A DNA stretch of 64,000 nucleotides. Origin: Marichromatium bheemlicum. GTDB lineage: Bacteria > Pseudomonadota > Gammaproteobacteria > Chromatiales > Chromatiaceae. Of the stretch, positions 40,213 to 48,738 are shown piece after piece. Position numbers and translations under genes: made by a program. The notes below the pieces were generated by a model, which saw only the letters and a program-made list of their open reading frames with translations, was not told where the DNA came from and did not search any database. The stretch covers positions 62,001 through 126,000 of the forward strand of contig NZ_JAAXKX010000002.1 of the NCBI RefSeq assembly GCF_012276755.1, written 5' to 3'. Positions within the stretch are counted from its first letter, which is position 1. Each line of letters begins with the position of its first letter.

Positions 40213-40281
40213 TCACCCACCCCGACACCACGACGCTCGACGAACCACAGCGACCACCTCGACCACGATACGGTCGAGCAC
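40213..40281 (-). CDS. Possible branched-chain-rich leader peptide upstream of ilvB
   Basis: A 22-codon frame from GTG 40281 to TGA 40213 encodes MLDRIVVEVVAVVRRASW and then CRGG. Eight of the first 13 residues are Leu, Ile or Val. This is what an attenuation or coupling leader for an ilv operon looks like. The stop is two bases before the ilvB Shine-Dalgarno. A 7-base-pair stem (40258-40264 with 40272-40278) covers its first codons. Against it: no Shine-Dalgarno of its own, a GTG start, and no terminator stem between it and ilvB. Confidence 0.35.
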   Translation of the reverse strand: MLDRIVVEVVAVVRRASWCRGG

Positions 40282-40336
40282 GCGGGGCCGAGGGCGGCGC
40301 CAGGGGAAACAGGTGAAAATGGTTGAAAAAGGATCG

Positions 40337-40365
40337 AAACTACAGGCATCCAGCACGGGGGTCAA
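40337..40365 (-). promoter_or_regulatory. Candidate sigma-70 promoter for ilvBHC
   Basis: Read leftward, TTGACC (40365-40360) is separated by 17 bases from TAGTTT (40342-40337). It lies in the gap between the PilZ gene and ilvB and would give a leader of about 130 bases containing the Val-rich frame. The -35 matches 5 of 6 consensus bases; the -10 is weaker. Confidence 0.5.
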
Positions 40366-40378
40366 GCCAGGCCGAGGT

Positions 40379-41419
40379 TCAGATCACCCGCCCACCACGC
40401 AACGGGTTGTCACGCACGCTCGGGACCCCGAAGGCCAGATCGTGGACATCCTGAAGCAGACCCAGCTCCTCCCAGGCATCCTCCGGCCAGCCACCGGGTT
40501 CGGCATACTCACCGAGGATCAGGTCCTGGAAACGCAGGTCGAAGGCCTCAGGATCACCCCACACCAGCGCCAGATAGTTGAGGGCATCGGGATAACGTGC
40601 CTCGAGCGCCGAACAGACATCGTCCGAGACCGGCACCACCTCGCTGGGACTGGCCAGATGCGCGCCGCGCAACCAGTCCGGGGCCTCGGCATAGCTCGAC
40701 TCCTGGCTCTTCCAATCGCTCGGCAGCTGCTCGAGCAGCAACTCGACGAGCTTCTTGAGCATCGGGCGCGGGTGCTCGATGGCAAAGCGCAGGGAATAAA
40801 GGGCGGGCCAGTTGGCATCGGCACTACGCGCCTCGTCGACCTCGAGCACCCGGGCCCGCAGCCGCAGCGACGGCAGGTCGCCATCGCCTCGGATCACTAG
40901 GCGGATGCTCTGGTCGACGTCATAGCGTTCGAAGGCGCTGAGCGCGACCTCGCCGGTGACGACCTGCTTGAGGGTATGGCGCATGTCGCTGGCATCAGCC
41001 ATGGTGATGTTGAGTTCACGCACCAACGCCGGGCCATTCCCCCCGTCGCGGGGACAGAGCATGTTGAGCAGCTTCTCGAGCCGCGCCTGACTGCGCGGCG
41101 ACAGGCTGCGAAAGCGCACCGCCACCTGACAGCGACCGTCGGCGAAACGCTGCGCCCGGGCCACATCGGCCTCGGCGGTGATCTGGCCACCGCCGGTCCA
41201 GGGCAGCAACAACGTCAGCGGACCGCCCTCACGGCTCGGCAGCTGACCATTGAGCGCCTTGTCGGTGATGATGAAGCGCGCCCCACCCCAGGAGAGATCC
41301 TGGTTGAGCGCAGAGACGGATCGATCACGTCCAGGCAGCCGAACCTTGATGGGAATCTCGGCGTGAATCCGTGCCTGGGTGCGCCGCTCGTGGTAACTGG
41401 ACTCTGCTTGCTTGCTCAT
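40379..41419 (-). CDS. PilZ-domain cyclic-di-GMP receptor protein
   Basis: Soluble protein of 346 residues. The N-terminal PilZ domain has both ligand motifs, ERRTQAR (RxxxR) and NQDLSWGGARF (D/NxSxxG), followed by the usual beta-barrel pattern. A second region from about 130 (RELNITMADASDMRHTLKQV onward) may be another PilZ-like barrel without the motifs. The last 100 residues are acidic and not recognised. The ATG at 41419 starts just before the PilZ motif; a longer frame to 41560 reads into an AT-rich promoter-like stretch and is rejected. Its output partner is unknown. Confidence 0.85.
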   Translation of the reverse strand: MSKQAESSYHERRTQARIHAEIPIKVRLPGRDRSVSALNQDLSWGGARFIITDKALNGQLPSREGGPLTLLLPWTGGGQITAEADVARAQRFADGRCQVAVRFRSLSPRSQARLEKLLNMLCPRDGGNGPALVRELNITMADASDMRHTLKQVVTGEVALSAFERYDVDQSIRLVIRGDGDLPSLRLRARVLEVDEARSADANWPALYSLRFAIEHPRPMLKKLVELLLEQLPSDWKSQESSYAEAPDWLRGAHLASPSEVVPVSDDVCSALEARYPDALNYLALVWGDPEAFDLRFQDLILGEYAEPGGWPEDAWEELGLLQDVHDLAFGVPSVRDNPLRGGRVI

Positions 41420-41649
41420 CGAGAGGATCACATTGCGCCAACTACACGGAGCCCGGCTGGTTCCGCGTATGATGATTATCCCTTCATTATAGACTGCACG
41501 TCCTGTGCGGAACGCGCACAGAGCAACACAATGAAGAAGGTATCGCCTGGGTGCAAGCATCCGAAGACGAGCGTGCTATCGGCACGCCCGTTGTGCTCAC
41601 CCCCGTTGCACCCTAAACTCTCGCATTTTACGTCCTCACGCCTGCCCCA

Positions 41650-43374
41650 ATGCGCACATCCCAATTCCCACTGCACACCGTCAAAGAAACCCCTGCCGAC
41701 GCCGAGATCGCCAGTCACCAGCTGATGCTGCGCGCCGGCATGATCCGCAAGCTCGCCGCCGGCCTCTACACCTGGCTGCCGCTGGGACTGCGGGTGCTGC
41801 GCAAGGTCGAGCGCATCGTGCGCGAGGAGATGGACCGCAGCGGCGCGCTCGAGGTCTCGATGCCCGCGATCCAGCCGGCCGAGCTGTGGCAGGAGTCGGG
41901 ACGCTGGGAACAGTACGGCCCGGAGCTGCTGCGGCTGCGTGACCGTCACCAGCGCGAGTTCTGCTTCGGCCCCACCCACGAGGAGATCATCACCGACCTG
42001 GCACGCAACGAGATCAAGAGCTACAAACAGCTGCCGATCAACTTCTACCAGATCCAGACCAAGTTCCGCGACGAGATCCGCCCCCGTTTCGGGGTGATGC
42101 GCTCACGCGAGTTCCTGATGAAGGACGCCTACTCCTTCCATCTCGACGACGACTCGCTCGAGCGGACCTATCGCGAGATGCACGCCACCTACAGCCGCAT
42201 CTTCACCCGCTGCGGACTCGACTTCCGCCCGGTACAGGCCGACAACGGCAGCATCGGCGGCAGCGCCTCGCACGAGTTCCACGTCCTCGCCAGCTCCGGG
42301 GAGGACGCCATTGCCTTCTCCGATGCTAGCGACTATGCCGCCAACGTCGAGCTGGCCGAGGCCGTCGCGCCGCGCGCCGCGCGCCCCGCCCCGGGCGAGG
42401 AGGCGCGCCTGGTCGACACCCCGGACACCCGCACCATCGCCGATCTGGTCGAAGGCTTCGGGGTACCGATCGAGCGCACCGTCAAGACCCTGGTGGTCGC
42501 CGCCGCCGAGGACTGCGAGGCCGAGCTGGTCGCACTGGTGGTGCGTGGCGATCACGAACTCAACGCCATCAAGGCCGAGAAGCTGCCCCAGGTCGCCAGC
42601 CCGCTGCGCATGGCCAGCGAGGCCGAGATCCGCGCCGCAATCGGCGCTGGCCCCGGCTCGCTCGGCCCGCGTGAACTGCCGCTCCCCTGCATCGTCGACC
42701 GCGCCGTGGCGGTCGCCGCCGACTTCGCCGCCGGCGCCAACAGCGACGGCAAGCACTGGTTCGGGCTCAACTGGGAGCGCGACCTGGCGCTGCCCGAGGT
42801 CGCCGACCTGCGCAACGTGGTCGAGGGCGACCCCAGCCCCGACGGCCAGGGCACCCTCACCATCGCCCGAGGCATCGAGGTCGGTCACATCTTCCAGCTC
42901 GGACGCAAATACAGCGAAGCGATGAAGGCCACGGTGCTCGGCGAGGACGGACGCGCCACTGCGATGACCATGGGTTGCTATGGTATCGGCGTCTCGCGCG
43001 TGGTCGCCGCCGCCATCGAGCAGCACCACGACGACAAGGGCATCTGCTGGCCAGCGCCCATCGCCCCCTTCGAGGTCGCCCTGGTACCGATGCGCATGGG
43101 TAAGTCCTACCGGGTGCGCGAGACCGTCGAGCAGCTCTACGACGCGTTGCGCAAGGCCGGTGTCGACGTCCTGCTCGACGACCGCGACGCCCGCCCCGGA
43201 TTCATGTTCGCCGACATGGAGCTGATCGGCGTCCCCCATCGCATCGTCGTCGGTGACAAGGGACTCGACCAGGGCATGGTGGAGTACAAGGGCCGTCGTG
43301 ACGCCGAGATGCAGCTCGTTGCGGTCGAAGCCATCGTCGACTTCGTGCGCGAGCGCCTGCAGCAGACCGCCTGA
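41650..43374 (+). CDS. proS: Prolyl-tRNA synthetase
   Basis: Class II synthetase charging tRNA-Pro. The 574-residue bacterial-type protein begins [20 protein letters not shown]. It has motif 2 ([19 protein letters not shown]) and motif 3 ([17 protein letters not shown]). The editing INS domain lies between them (about 225-400, [13 protein letters not shown] onward), which removes mischarged alanine. The ATG at 41650 lacks a strong Shine-Dalgarno, but homology begins there. A 230-base gap to the divergent PilZ gene precedes it, and fabA follows after 122 bases. Confidence 0.97.
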   Translation: MRTSQFPLHTVKETPADAEIASHQLMLRAGMIRKLAAGLYTWLPLGLRVLRKVERIVREEMDRSGALEVSMPAIQPAELWQESGRWEQYGPELLRLRDRHQREFCFGPTHEEIITDLARNEIKSYKQLPINFYQIQTKFRDEIRPRFGVMRSREFLMKDAYSFHLDDDSLERTYREMHATYSRIFTRCGLDFRPVQADNGSIGGSASHEFHVLASSGEDAIAFSDASDYAANVELAEAVAPRAARPAPGEEARLVDTPDTRTIADLVEGFGVPIERTVKTLVVAAAEDCEAELVALVVRGDHELNAIKAEKLPQVASPLRMASEAEIRAAIGAGPGSLGPRELPLPCIVDRAVAVAADFAAGANSDGKHWFGLNWERDLALPEVADLRNVVEGDPSPDGQGTLTIARGIEVGHIFQLGRKYSEAMKATVLGEDGRATAMTMGCYGIGVSRVVAAAIEQHHDDKGICWPAPIAPFEVALVPMRMGKSYRVRETVEQLYDALRKAGVDVLLDDRDARPGFMFADMELIGVPHRIVVGDKGLDQGMVEYKGRRDAEMQLVAVEAIVDFVRERLQQTA

Positions 43375-43496
43375 CCCGGCGGTGGGGCGGCAACCCCCCC
43401 CCCGCCCCGCTGACGGCCCAGCATGGCGCCGTTCCTCGAGTGGCGGCGTCGTCAACGGCGCCGCCGCTGCCCATTCCTGACAGCAGAATCACGATC

Positions 43497-44012
43497 ATGA
43501 CCAAAGAAGCCTCCTTCGACCGGGACGAACTCCTCGCATGTGGCCACGGTGAGATGTTCGGGCCCGGCAATGCCCAGCTGCCGGTCCCCAACATGCTGAT
43601 GATGGACCGCATCCTGCGCATCGCCGACTTCGGCGGTAGCCACGACAAGGGCGAGATCCTCGCCGAACTCGACGTCAATCCCGACCTGTGGTTCTTCCAG
43701 TGTCACTTCCCCGGCGACCCGGTGATGCCCGGCTGTCTCGGGCTCGATGCACTGTGGCAGCTCGTCGGCTTCTACCTGGCCTGGATCGGCAACCCGGGGC
43801 ACGGGCGCGCGCTCGGCGTCGGCGAGGTCAAGTTCACCGGCCAGGTCCTGCCCCAGGCGAGCAAGGTCACTTATCACATCGACATGAAGCGGGTGATCAC
43901 CCGCAAACTGGTACTCGGGATCGGTGACGGCATCGTCCAGGTCGACGGTCGCACCATCTACACCGCCAAGGATCTGCGCGTGGGACTCTTCACCTCGACC
44001 GAGGGATTCTGA
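43497..44012 (+). CDS. fabA: 3-hydroxydecanoyl-ACP dehydratase/isomerase
   Basis: Dehydrates 3-hydroxydecanoyl-ACP and isomerises the product to cis-3-decenoyl-ACP, the branch point to unsaturated fatty acids. The 171-residue protein is almost identical in layout to E. coli FabA, with catalytic His70 and Asp84 in [20 protein letters not shown]. The ATG at 43497 ([13 protein letters not shown]) is used because the frame upstream is non-homologous. The usual partner fabB is not adjacent. A perfect 14-base-pair hairpin follows 18 bases after the stop. Confidence 0.97.
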   Translation: MTKEASFDRDELLACGHGEMFGPGNAQLPVPNMLMMDRILRIADFGGSHDKGEILAELDVNPDLWFFQCHFPGDPVMPGCLGLDALWQLVGFYLAWIGNPGHGRALGVGEVKFTGQVLPQASKVTYHIDMKRVITRKLVLGIGDGIVQVDGRTIYTAKDLRVGLFTSTEGF

Positions 44013-44030
44013 GGGGACGTGGAGAACGGT

Positions 44031-44066
44031 GTGCACCAACGCCGGCCGAGGTCGGCGTTGGTGCAC
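44031..44066. terminator. Perfect 14-base-pair hairpin after fabA
   Basis: GTGCACCAACGCCG (44031-44044) and CGGCGTTGGTGCAC (44053-44066) pair without mismatch around an eight-base loop. It sits between fabA and a convergent small gene and so can stop transcription from both sides. No T tract is visible. Confidence 0.75.
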
Positions 44067-44075
44067 CAGGCGGAA

Positions 44076-44261
44076 TCAGGCTGCCTGCTGCACGGGCATC
44101 GCCGCGATCACAGCGACGGCCGGCTGCGCACTGGGCAACGCGCCCTCGAGCGGCTGGGTCGCGTCGTTGCTGGGCAGCAGGTGCGGGATCAGGAAATAAC
44201 CCACCGCGATGCCGCCGATCGCACCGATCGCCGCACCCAGCAGGATGGCATACCACTTCAT
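44076..44261 (-). CDS. Small single-pass membrane protein, hypothetical
   Basis: Sixty-one residues starting MKWYAILLGAAIGAIGGIAV, a glycine-rich hydrophobic segment of about 22 residues. It is followed by a Pro/Ala-rich tail ending PVQQAA. GAGG lies 11 bases before the ATG, a little far. I recognise no family. The two glycine-zipper-like repeats (GAAIGAIGGIAVG) suggest helix packing in the membrane. Its stop lies ten bases from the fabA hairpin, which supports a real transcript end. Confidence 0.5.
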   Translation of the reverse strand: MKWYAILLGAAIGAIGGIAVGYFLIPHLLPSNDATQPLEGALPSAQPAVAVIAAMPVQQAA

Positions 44262-44436
44262 GGCTAAACGAACCTCGTCACGCTCGCGACCGCGCCCCAC
44301 GGCACCATGCCCCGGGGTCTGACCCCGCGCGCCGGTCGCCGAGACCGCCACGCGGCTCGGCCGCGTCTGCCGAGTGTCCAAACTCGGCCGAGACAAGTCA
44401 AGCGATGCCAGGATGGTCGTCGGTCGCTGACACCAG

Positions 44437-45039
44437 TCACTCCGGCGCCTGAGGCTGGGCGACAAAGGTCACCACGAAGGTCACCGGCACCGCCCGAGCG
44501 ATGCGCTCGAGCCCAGCGATCTCACGCAACTGCTCCACCCCATCACTCAGCCCGAACTTCTCGGCATCGACGATCAGCGGCTTGGTGCTGGCCACCATCA
44601 AGGTCGTCTCGTCGAGTCGCGCAACCTGCATGCTGATGGTCATCGGCTGGCGCTCACCGTGCAGCGACAGCCGCCCCTCGGCGGTCAGCGGCATCATCGC
44701 CCCGACCTCGAGCCCGGCTAGCAGCTCGGGATCGACCTTGGCCTCGAGCACCGCCTCGCGATAATCGGTGGTCTCGAACAACAGCTCGCGCATCCGCTCG
44801 TTGCGGATCGGGATCAGCGTCTCGACGCTGTCGAGCATCAGCGTTACGGTGACATCCCCCTGGTCACCGACGACGCCATGCACCTCCTCGAAGGTGTTGA
44901 CCTCACCGACATCACCGGACTTGATCGAGACGAAGCTCAGCCGCGAGCGTTCAGGATCGAGCGTCCAGTCGGCCAGCACCGGGGTCGCGACGAGCAGCCC
45001 GGCACAGGTCAGGGCACGGATCGAATCACGCATCATCAT
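44437..45039 (-). CDS. YceI-family periplasmic protein
   Basis: Exported lipocalin-like protein of 200 residues. A signal peptide (MRDSIRALTCAGLLVATPVLA) precedes DWTLDPERSRLSFVSIKSGD, the YceI start. The core LTAEGRLSLHGERQPMTISM is also typical. YceI proteins bind isoprenoid-like molecules in the periplasm, but the native ligand is usually unknown. Three ATGs in a row start the frame behind GGAAGGGAG; any of them could be used. The gene is single and divergent from the deaminase gene. Confidence 0.85.
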   Translation of the reverse strand: MMMRDSIRALTCAGLLVATPVLADWTLDPERSRLSFVSIKSGDVGEVNTFEEVHGVVGDQGDVTVTLMLDSVETLIPIRNERMRELLFETTDYREAVLEAKVDPELLAGLEVGAMMPLTAEGRLSLHGERQPMTISMQVARLDETTLMVASTKPLIVDAEKFGLSDGVEQLREIAGLERIARAVPVTFVVTFVAQPQAPE

Positions 45040-45124
45040 CTCCCTTCCAACTGATCATGGGTGCCGACACCGCCACCGGCGGCGCGATCAGTCAGAGAGG
45101 TTAAGGGTCAGAGGCGGAATTCAA

Positions 45125-45144
45125 GCCCCCTTCCCCAAGGGGGC
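45125..45144 (+). other. 8-base-pair hairpin upstream of the deaminase gene
   Basis: GCCCCCTT-CCCC-AAGGGGGC lies 50 bases before the deaminase start in the divergent gap with the YceI gene. It may be a leader hairpin or part of a binding site. No riboswitch fold is evident around it. Confidence 0.35.
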
Positions 45145-45193
45145 GGCGCATGCCAGTATCGAGGGGTCCGTTGACCCGTTCGAGTCGATCATC

Positions 45194-45772
45194 ATGCAAG
45201 CGATCCACATCACCCACCCCGACTGGTTGCCCGCCCTGCTCGCGCACCAGCCCTCGACCCTCACCGACCCGACTGCGCAGATGGCGCTGGTACTCACCCT
45301 CGCCGAGGAGACTGTGCGCCAGCACAGCGGCGGCCCCTTCGCCGCAGCGGTCTTCACACGCGCCGATGGCCAACTGCTCGGCGCCGCGGTGAATCGGGTC
45401 GGCCCCAGCCACTGCTCGCTCGCCCATGCCGAGATGCTGGCCCTGGCGAGCGCACAACAACGCCTCGGCGACGACGACCTGGGGCGCGCCTGTCCCGGCG
45501 GTTGCGTGCTGGTGAGTAGCGCCGAACCCTGTGCCATGTGCATGGGGGCGATCCCCTGGAGCGGGGTCGAGGCACTGTGCTGTGGGGCACGTGACAGCGA
45601 CGTGCGCGCGATCGGCTTCGACGAGGGCGACAAGCCCGAGAACTGGGTGGCCGGCTATGCGCAACGCGGCATCACCGTCACCCGCGACCTGTTGCGCCCG
45701 CGCGCAATCGCCGTGCTCGAACACTATGCCGCCAGCGGCGGCGAGCACTACGGCCCAGGGGCATCGACCTGA
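45194..45772 (+). CDS. Nucleoside/guanine deaminase-like protein
   Basis: Zinc-dependent deaminase of the cytidine-deaminase fold, 192 residues. The zinc site is HAEMLALASAQQ (HAE) plus SSAEPCAMCMGAIPWSGV (PCxxC). The layout with a C-terminal LRPRAIAVLEHY extension resembles guanine deaminases more than the tRNA adenosine deaminase TadA, so a free base or nucleoside is the likely substrate. The ATG at 45194 begins the recognisable protein; upstream frame is non-coding. The last 25 bases overlap the end of the convergent membrane-protein gene. Confidence 0.88.
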   Translation: MQAIHITHPDWLPALLAHQPSTLTDPTAQMALVLTLAEETVRQHSGGPFAAAVFTRADGQLLGAAVNRVGPSHCSLAHAEMLALASAQQRLGDDDLGRACPGGCVLVSSAEPCAMCMGAIPWSGVEALCCGARDSDVRAIGFDEGDKPENWVAGYAQRGITVTRDLLRPRAIAVLEHYAASGGEHYGPGAST

Positions 45773-46134
45773 GCCGTCGGGAGCAGGAGCATGCGTTCGA
45801 CGTCAGCCAGCCGCACCTCGATGCCCTCGAGGGTGCGGAAGCGACGACCCTCGACCGCCCCACGCCGCGCCAGGTAGCGGGTCTCGGCACCACTGGCGAC
45901 ATTGATCACCCGCACCTCGACCACCGCGTGGTCCTGGTGCCAGTCACGCAGCAGATAGACCGTGCTGGCACCGACCATCACCACCACCAGCCCAGCGGCC
46001 GTCCAACGCAGTGCACGTGCCGGCACCACCGGCGCCCGCCCCTGCGACACCCCGGCAGCGCGCCGCCAACGCGAGCGCAACACCAGTGAGGCACCGACGA
46101 TCACCACCAGGGTCAGCAGTAACTTACCGATCAT
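45748..46134 (-). CDS. Hypothetical membrane protein with soluble C-terminal domain
   Basis: Protein of 128 residues. Two hydrophobic segments (LLLTLVVIVGASLVL and AAGLVVVMVGASTVYLL) flank a short basic loop. A soluble C-terminal part of about 60 residues follows (VVEVRVINVASGAETRYLAR, then EGIEVRLADVERM). The end resembles the small beta domain of membrane-anchored stress proteins, but I cannot name a family. A strong GGAGGTGA five bases before the ATG at 46134 argues that it is real. It is divergent from the ankyrin lipoprotein gene and overlaps the deaminase gene by 25 bases. Confidence 0.7.
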   Translation of the reverse strand: MIGKLLLTLVVIVGASLVLRSRWRRAAGVSQGRAPVVPARALRWTAAGLVVVMVGASTVYLLRDWHQDHAVVEVRVINVASGAETRYLARRGAVEGRRFRTLEGIEVRLADVERMLLLPTAQVDAPGP

Positions 46135-46232
46135 CGCTCACCTCCAGCGCGCCGACGCGCGGCTTGCGCCGCCCCGAGGGCTGGCTTTACCATCGACCGA
46201 GCCTTGTCGCCGGCGATTTCACCCGTCATCCG

Positions 46233-46883
46233 ATGCATCGTTTACTGTTCATCCTGCTCGTTGTCCTGCTCGGCGCCTGTAGCGAACCGCCACCGCCGAC
46301 GCTCAACCTATTCCGTGCGCTCGAGGTCGGCGACCTCGACCAGGTCAAGCGCCACCTCTACTGGGAGGGGATCGACGACCAGCCCGACGCGGCCGGCGAT
46401 TATCCACTCCATATCGTCGCCCGCACCAACCGCGTCAGTATCGGGCGCGTCCTGCTCGAGTACGGCGCTGATCCGGAACGGCCCAACCACGCCGGCCAGA
46501 GCCCGCTCGAGGTGGCGCTGGGCAACGGCAAGATCCTATTCGCGGAGATGCTGATCGAGGCCGGCGCCAACTTCGAGCCGCAACAACTGCTACTCGACCT
46601 GGCCGCCGCCGGTAACGCCGACCGCGATGTCCATGCCTTCCTGCTCACGCAGGGTGCCGCCATCGATCAGCCCGACGACCAAGGGCGCAACGCGCTGCAC
46701 CTGGCCATCGCCGGCGGCCATCTCGACGCCGTCTCCAGACTCATCGACAATGGCGCGGACGTCAACCGCGCCGATGGCAACGGACGCCTCCCCCTCGAGC
46801 TGGCACGCCAGCCCGGGGTCGGCGCGGACGCCGGCAACATCGAGCGACTGCTGCTGCGCAACGGCGCGCACGGCGACGACTGA
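46233..46883 (+). CDS. Ankyrin-repeat lipoprotein
   Basis: Predicted periplasm-facing lipoprotein of 216 residues. The signal MHRLLFILLVVLLGAC has its lipobox Cys at 16. About five ankyrin repeats follow, for example LFRALEVGDLDQVKRHLYWE, DYPLHIVARTNRVSIGRVLL and NALHLAIAGGHLDAVSRLID. Ankyrin repeats bind proteins, so it may be a scaffold or an immunity-like inhibitor. No toxin gene is next to it. The next gene starts 37 bases downstream and may share its transcript. Confidence 0.85.
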   Translation: MHRLLFILLVVLLGACSEPPPPTLNLFRALEVGDLDQVKRHLYWEGIDDQPDAAGDYPLHIVARTNRVSIGRVLLEYGADPERPNHAGQSPLEVALGNGKILFAEMLIEAGANFEPQQLLLDLAAAGNADRDVHAFLLTQGAAIDQPDDQGRNALHLAIAGGHLDAVSRLIDNGADVNRADGNGRLPLELARQPGVGADAGNIERLLLRNGAHGDD

Positions 46884-46920
46884 GCCCGGCCCGCCCATCA
46901 TCATCAAGGAGATCCATGCA

Positions 46921-47214
46921 ATGACCGAAACGGTCGATGACCTGTCCGTGCGCTATGTCGAGGACGGGATCGAAACCACCCAAGAGCTCGACAAGGTGAT
47001 CCTCACCAAGGGGAGCTGGACGACCATCGTCTTCCGCTATCGCGACTGGGACCGCGCCAAGAACAGCTATGGCCCGGACAAGTTCACCATCCGCCGCTAT
47101 CAGAAGCGCAGCGGCGAGTATCGACAGCAGTCGAAGTTCAATATCTCCAGCCGCGCCCAGGCACAGTCACTGGTCAACGCGTTGCAGGGCTGGCTGGCCG
47201 AGGCCGAGGACTAA
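46921..47214 (+). CDS. Conserved hypothetical protein, 97 residues
   Basis: Small soluble protein beginning MTETVDDLSVRYVEDGIETT and rich in charged residues, ending in a helix (RAQAQSLVNALQGWLAEAED). The middle predicts beta strands (SWTTIVFRYRDWDRA and DKFTIRRYQKRSGEYRQ). AAGGAG nine bases before the ATG at 46921 supports translation. I do not recognise a family. Its place after the ankyrin lipoprotein suggests shared expression rather than a known joint function. Confidence 0.75.
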   Translation: MTETVDDLSVRYVEDGIETTQELDKVILTKGSWTTIVFRYRDWDRAKNSYGPDKFTIRRYQKRSGEYRQQSKFNISSRAQAQSLVNALQGWLAEAED

Positions 47215-47397
47215 GCGAGACCGCACACCGGCCTAGCCCCGAGGGCACCGGAAGGCGGGAAGACGACTGGGTCTTGGGGGCTTGGATTGGGCCGTCCGAA
47301 CACCACACCCCGCGATCGACCGGCGGGGCGACCGGGGTGCGGCGAGGGTCCCGGAGCCCGCCGGCTCAGAGACCAGTCGGCGCAATGGCGGCAGCTA

Positions 47398-47421
47398 AGG
47401 GGTTGCCGAGGGCGGTAACCC
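47398..47421. terminator. Hairpin in the gap between the 97-residue gene and bamC
   Basis: GGGGTTGCC (47398-47406) pairs with GGTAACCCC (47413-47421) with one G-T pair around a six-base loop. The two flanking genes are convergent. No T tract follows. The rest of this 244-base gap shows nothing I can name. Confidence 0.5.
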
Positions 47422-47458
47422 CACTCACGCAGCGCCCCTTCGGCCGCCAGTCATAGCG

Positions 47459-48697
47459 TCAGCGGATCTCGGCCTGCAACAGTGCGAGGATACGCTCAGC
47501 GCTGGTCGAATCATCGATCCGCCCCTTGTCGTCGAGCACCCGCACGCGGGAGGTCTGGGTGTCGCCCTCGACCTGGATCTGATAGCGCTGCACCCCAACA
47601 CCATCCTTGTCCTTGTCGCGCCAGAAGGCCAGGCGCGAGAACATCCCCGGCTGTTCGTCGGCCAACCCACGCCCCTCGCCGGTCGCGCCGGCGTAACGGA
47701 CATAGTAGAGACCGTTGCTCTGATCGCGATCCTCGACGGCGAATCCGGCGCGATCAAGCGCCGAACCGGTCAGGCGCCAGGCGCGGCGGAACTCTTCGTC
47801 GATCGCCAACACCTGGACACCGTCTCGATCGAGCAGCCGGGCTCGCGGCTGTTCGGCCACACCACCACGGGCGGCGAGTGCCGTGGCGGCACGCTGCTGC
47901 GAGGCCCCGAGATAGACCATCAGCCGGCGCAGCATCTCGGCCTCCTTATCGGCATCACGCCCGCTCGGCTCCCAGACGGTGCGCTCACTGTCGCCCAGGG
48001 TATTGGTGACCAGCTTCTCTTCCATGCCGCGATGGCTGAGATGGATATCGGTGGTCCCCGCCTTGATCCCGCGCTCGATACGCACCCGATATTGGTCGCG
48101 GGTCGAGGTAGCATAGACGCCCTCGACGACCTTGCTCAGCATCCGGGTGACGAAGTCCTTGCGGATCTCGGCACGATTATCGAGCCAGTCGGTACGCATC
48201 ACCCCGACCGTCGGGTCCTGTTCGAGCAGCAGGATGCCCTGCTCGCGCCAAAAGGCGACGACCCGCGACCACACCTGCTGCGGCGAGCCCTCGACCTCGA
48301 GCCAACGCTCGTCGCCCCGGCGCTCGAGATCGACATTGGAGACCTCGGGCAGGACCTCGGTCGACCCCGAGGCGGCGATACGAGAGCGCGCTGCGCGCGA
48401 ACCGGAGTATTCGGAGTAGGTGGTGGTGCCGCCCACGACCCCAGGCACATCGAGCGCGTCGTCGAAGCTGCTACCGACCAGATCCGGTGGGATCTCGAGG
48501 TTTTCACCCGCCTCACGCTGGTGCTTGTAGGCGAGACGCTGATCGGGTAGCGCCTCATTGATGGCGGACATACCGCAACCGGCTATCAGGGGGACCAGGA
48601 GCGCCACGGCACAGACACCGGGCAGCCAGAAACTTGCTCTCAACGTCGGCAACCTCTCAGTGGAGTTGGGGGACGCGTGGGGCGCCAACCGGGACAC
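47459..48697 (-). CDS. bamC: Outer-membrane assembly lipoprotein BamC
   Basis: Accessory lipoprotein of the BAM complex that inserts beta-barrels into the outer membrane. The frame encodes 412 residues. A lipoprotein signal ends ALLVPLIAGC. Next comes the unstructured N-terminal stretch that contacts BamD (DQRLAYKHQREAGENLEIPP, DLVGSS). Two helix-grip domains follow (WLEVEGSPQQVWSRVVAFWR and LAIDEEFRRAWRLTGSALDR). The start is uncertain: GTG at 48697 adds 18 residues before the signal, whereas TTG at 48643 follows GAGAGG and gives a normal short n-region. It lies directly after dapA, as in E. coli. Confidence 0.88.
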   Translation of the reverse strand: MSRLAPHASPNSTERLPTLRASFWLPGVCAVALLVPLIAGCGMSAINEALPDQRLAYKHQREAGENLEIPPDLVGSSFDDALDVPGVVGGTTTYSEYSGSRAARSRIAASGSTEVLPEVSNVDLERRGDERWLEVEGSPQQVWSRVVAFWREQGILLLEQDPTVGVMRTDWLDNRAEIRKDFVTRMLSKVVEGVYATSTRDQYRVRIERGIKAGTTDIHLSHRGMEEKLVTNTLGDSERTVWEPSGRDADKEAEMLRRLMVYLGASQQRAATALAARGGVAEQPRARLLDRDGVQVLAIDEEFRRAWRLTGSALDRAGFAVEDRDQSNGLYYVRYAGATGEGRGLADEQPGMFSRLAFWRDKDKDGVGVQRYQIQVEGDTQTSRVRVLDDKGRIDDSTSAERILALLQAEIR

Positions 48698-48738
48698 GCC
48701 GTCACGGCAGACGACACGCCCCGGGCCTGGCGTGGGGA

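Noticed and set aside
41461-41495. Fur-like site in the AT-richer PilZ-proS gap (ATGATGATTATC)
   Set aside because: Only part of one half-site resembles the Fur consensus, and neither neighbour is an iron gene.
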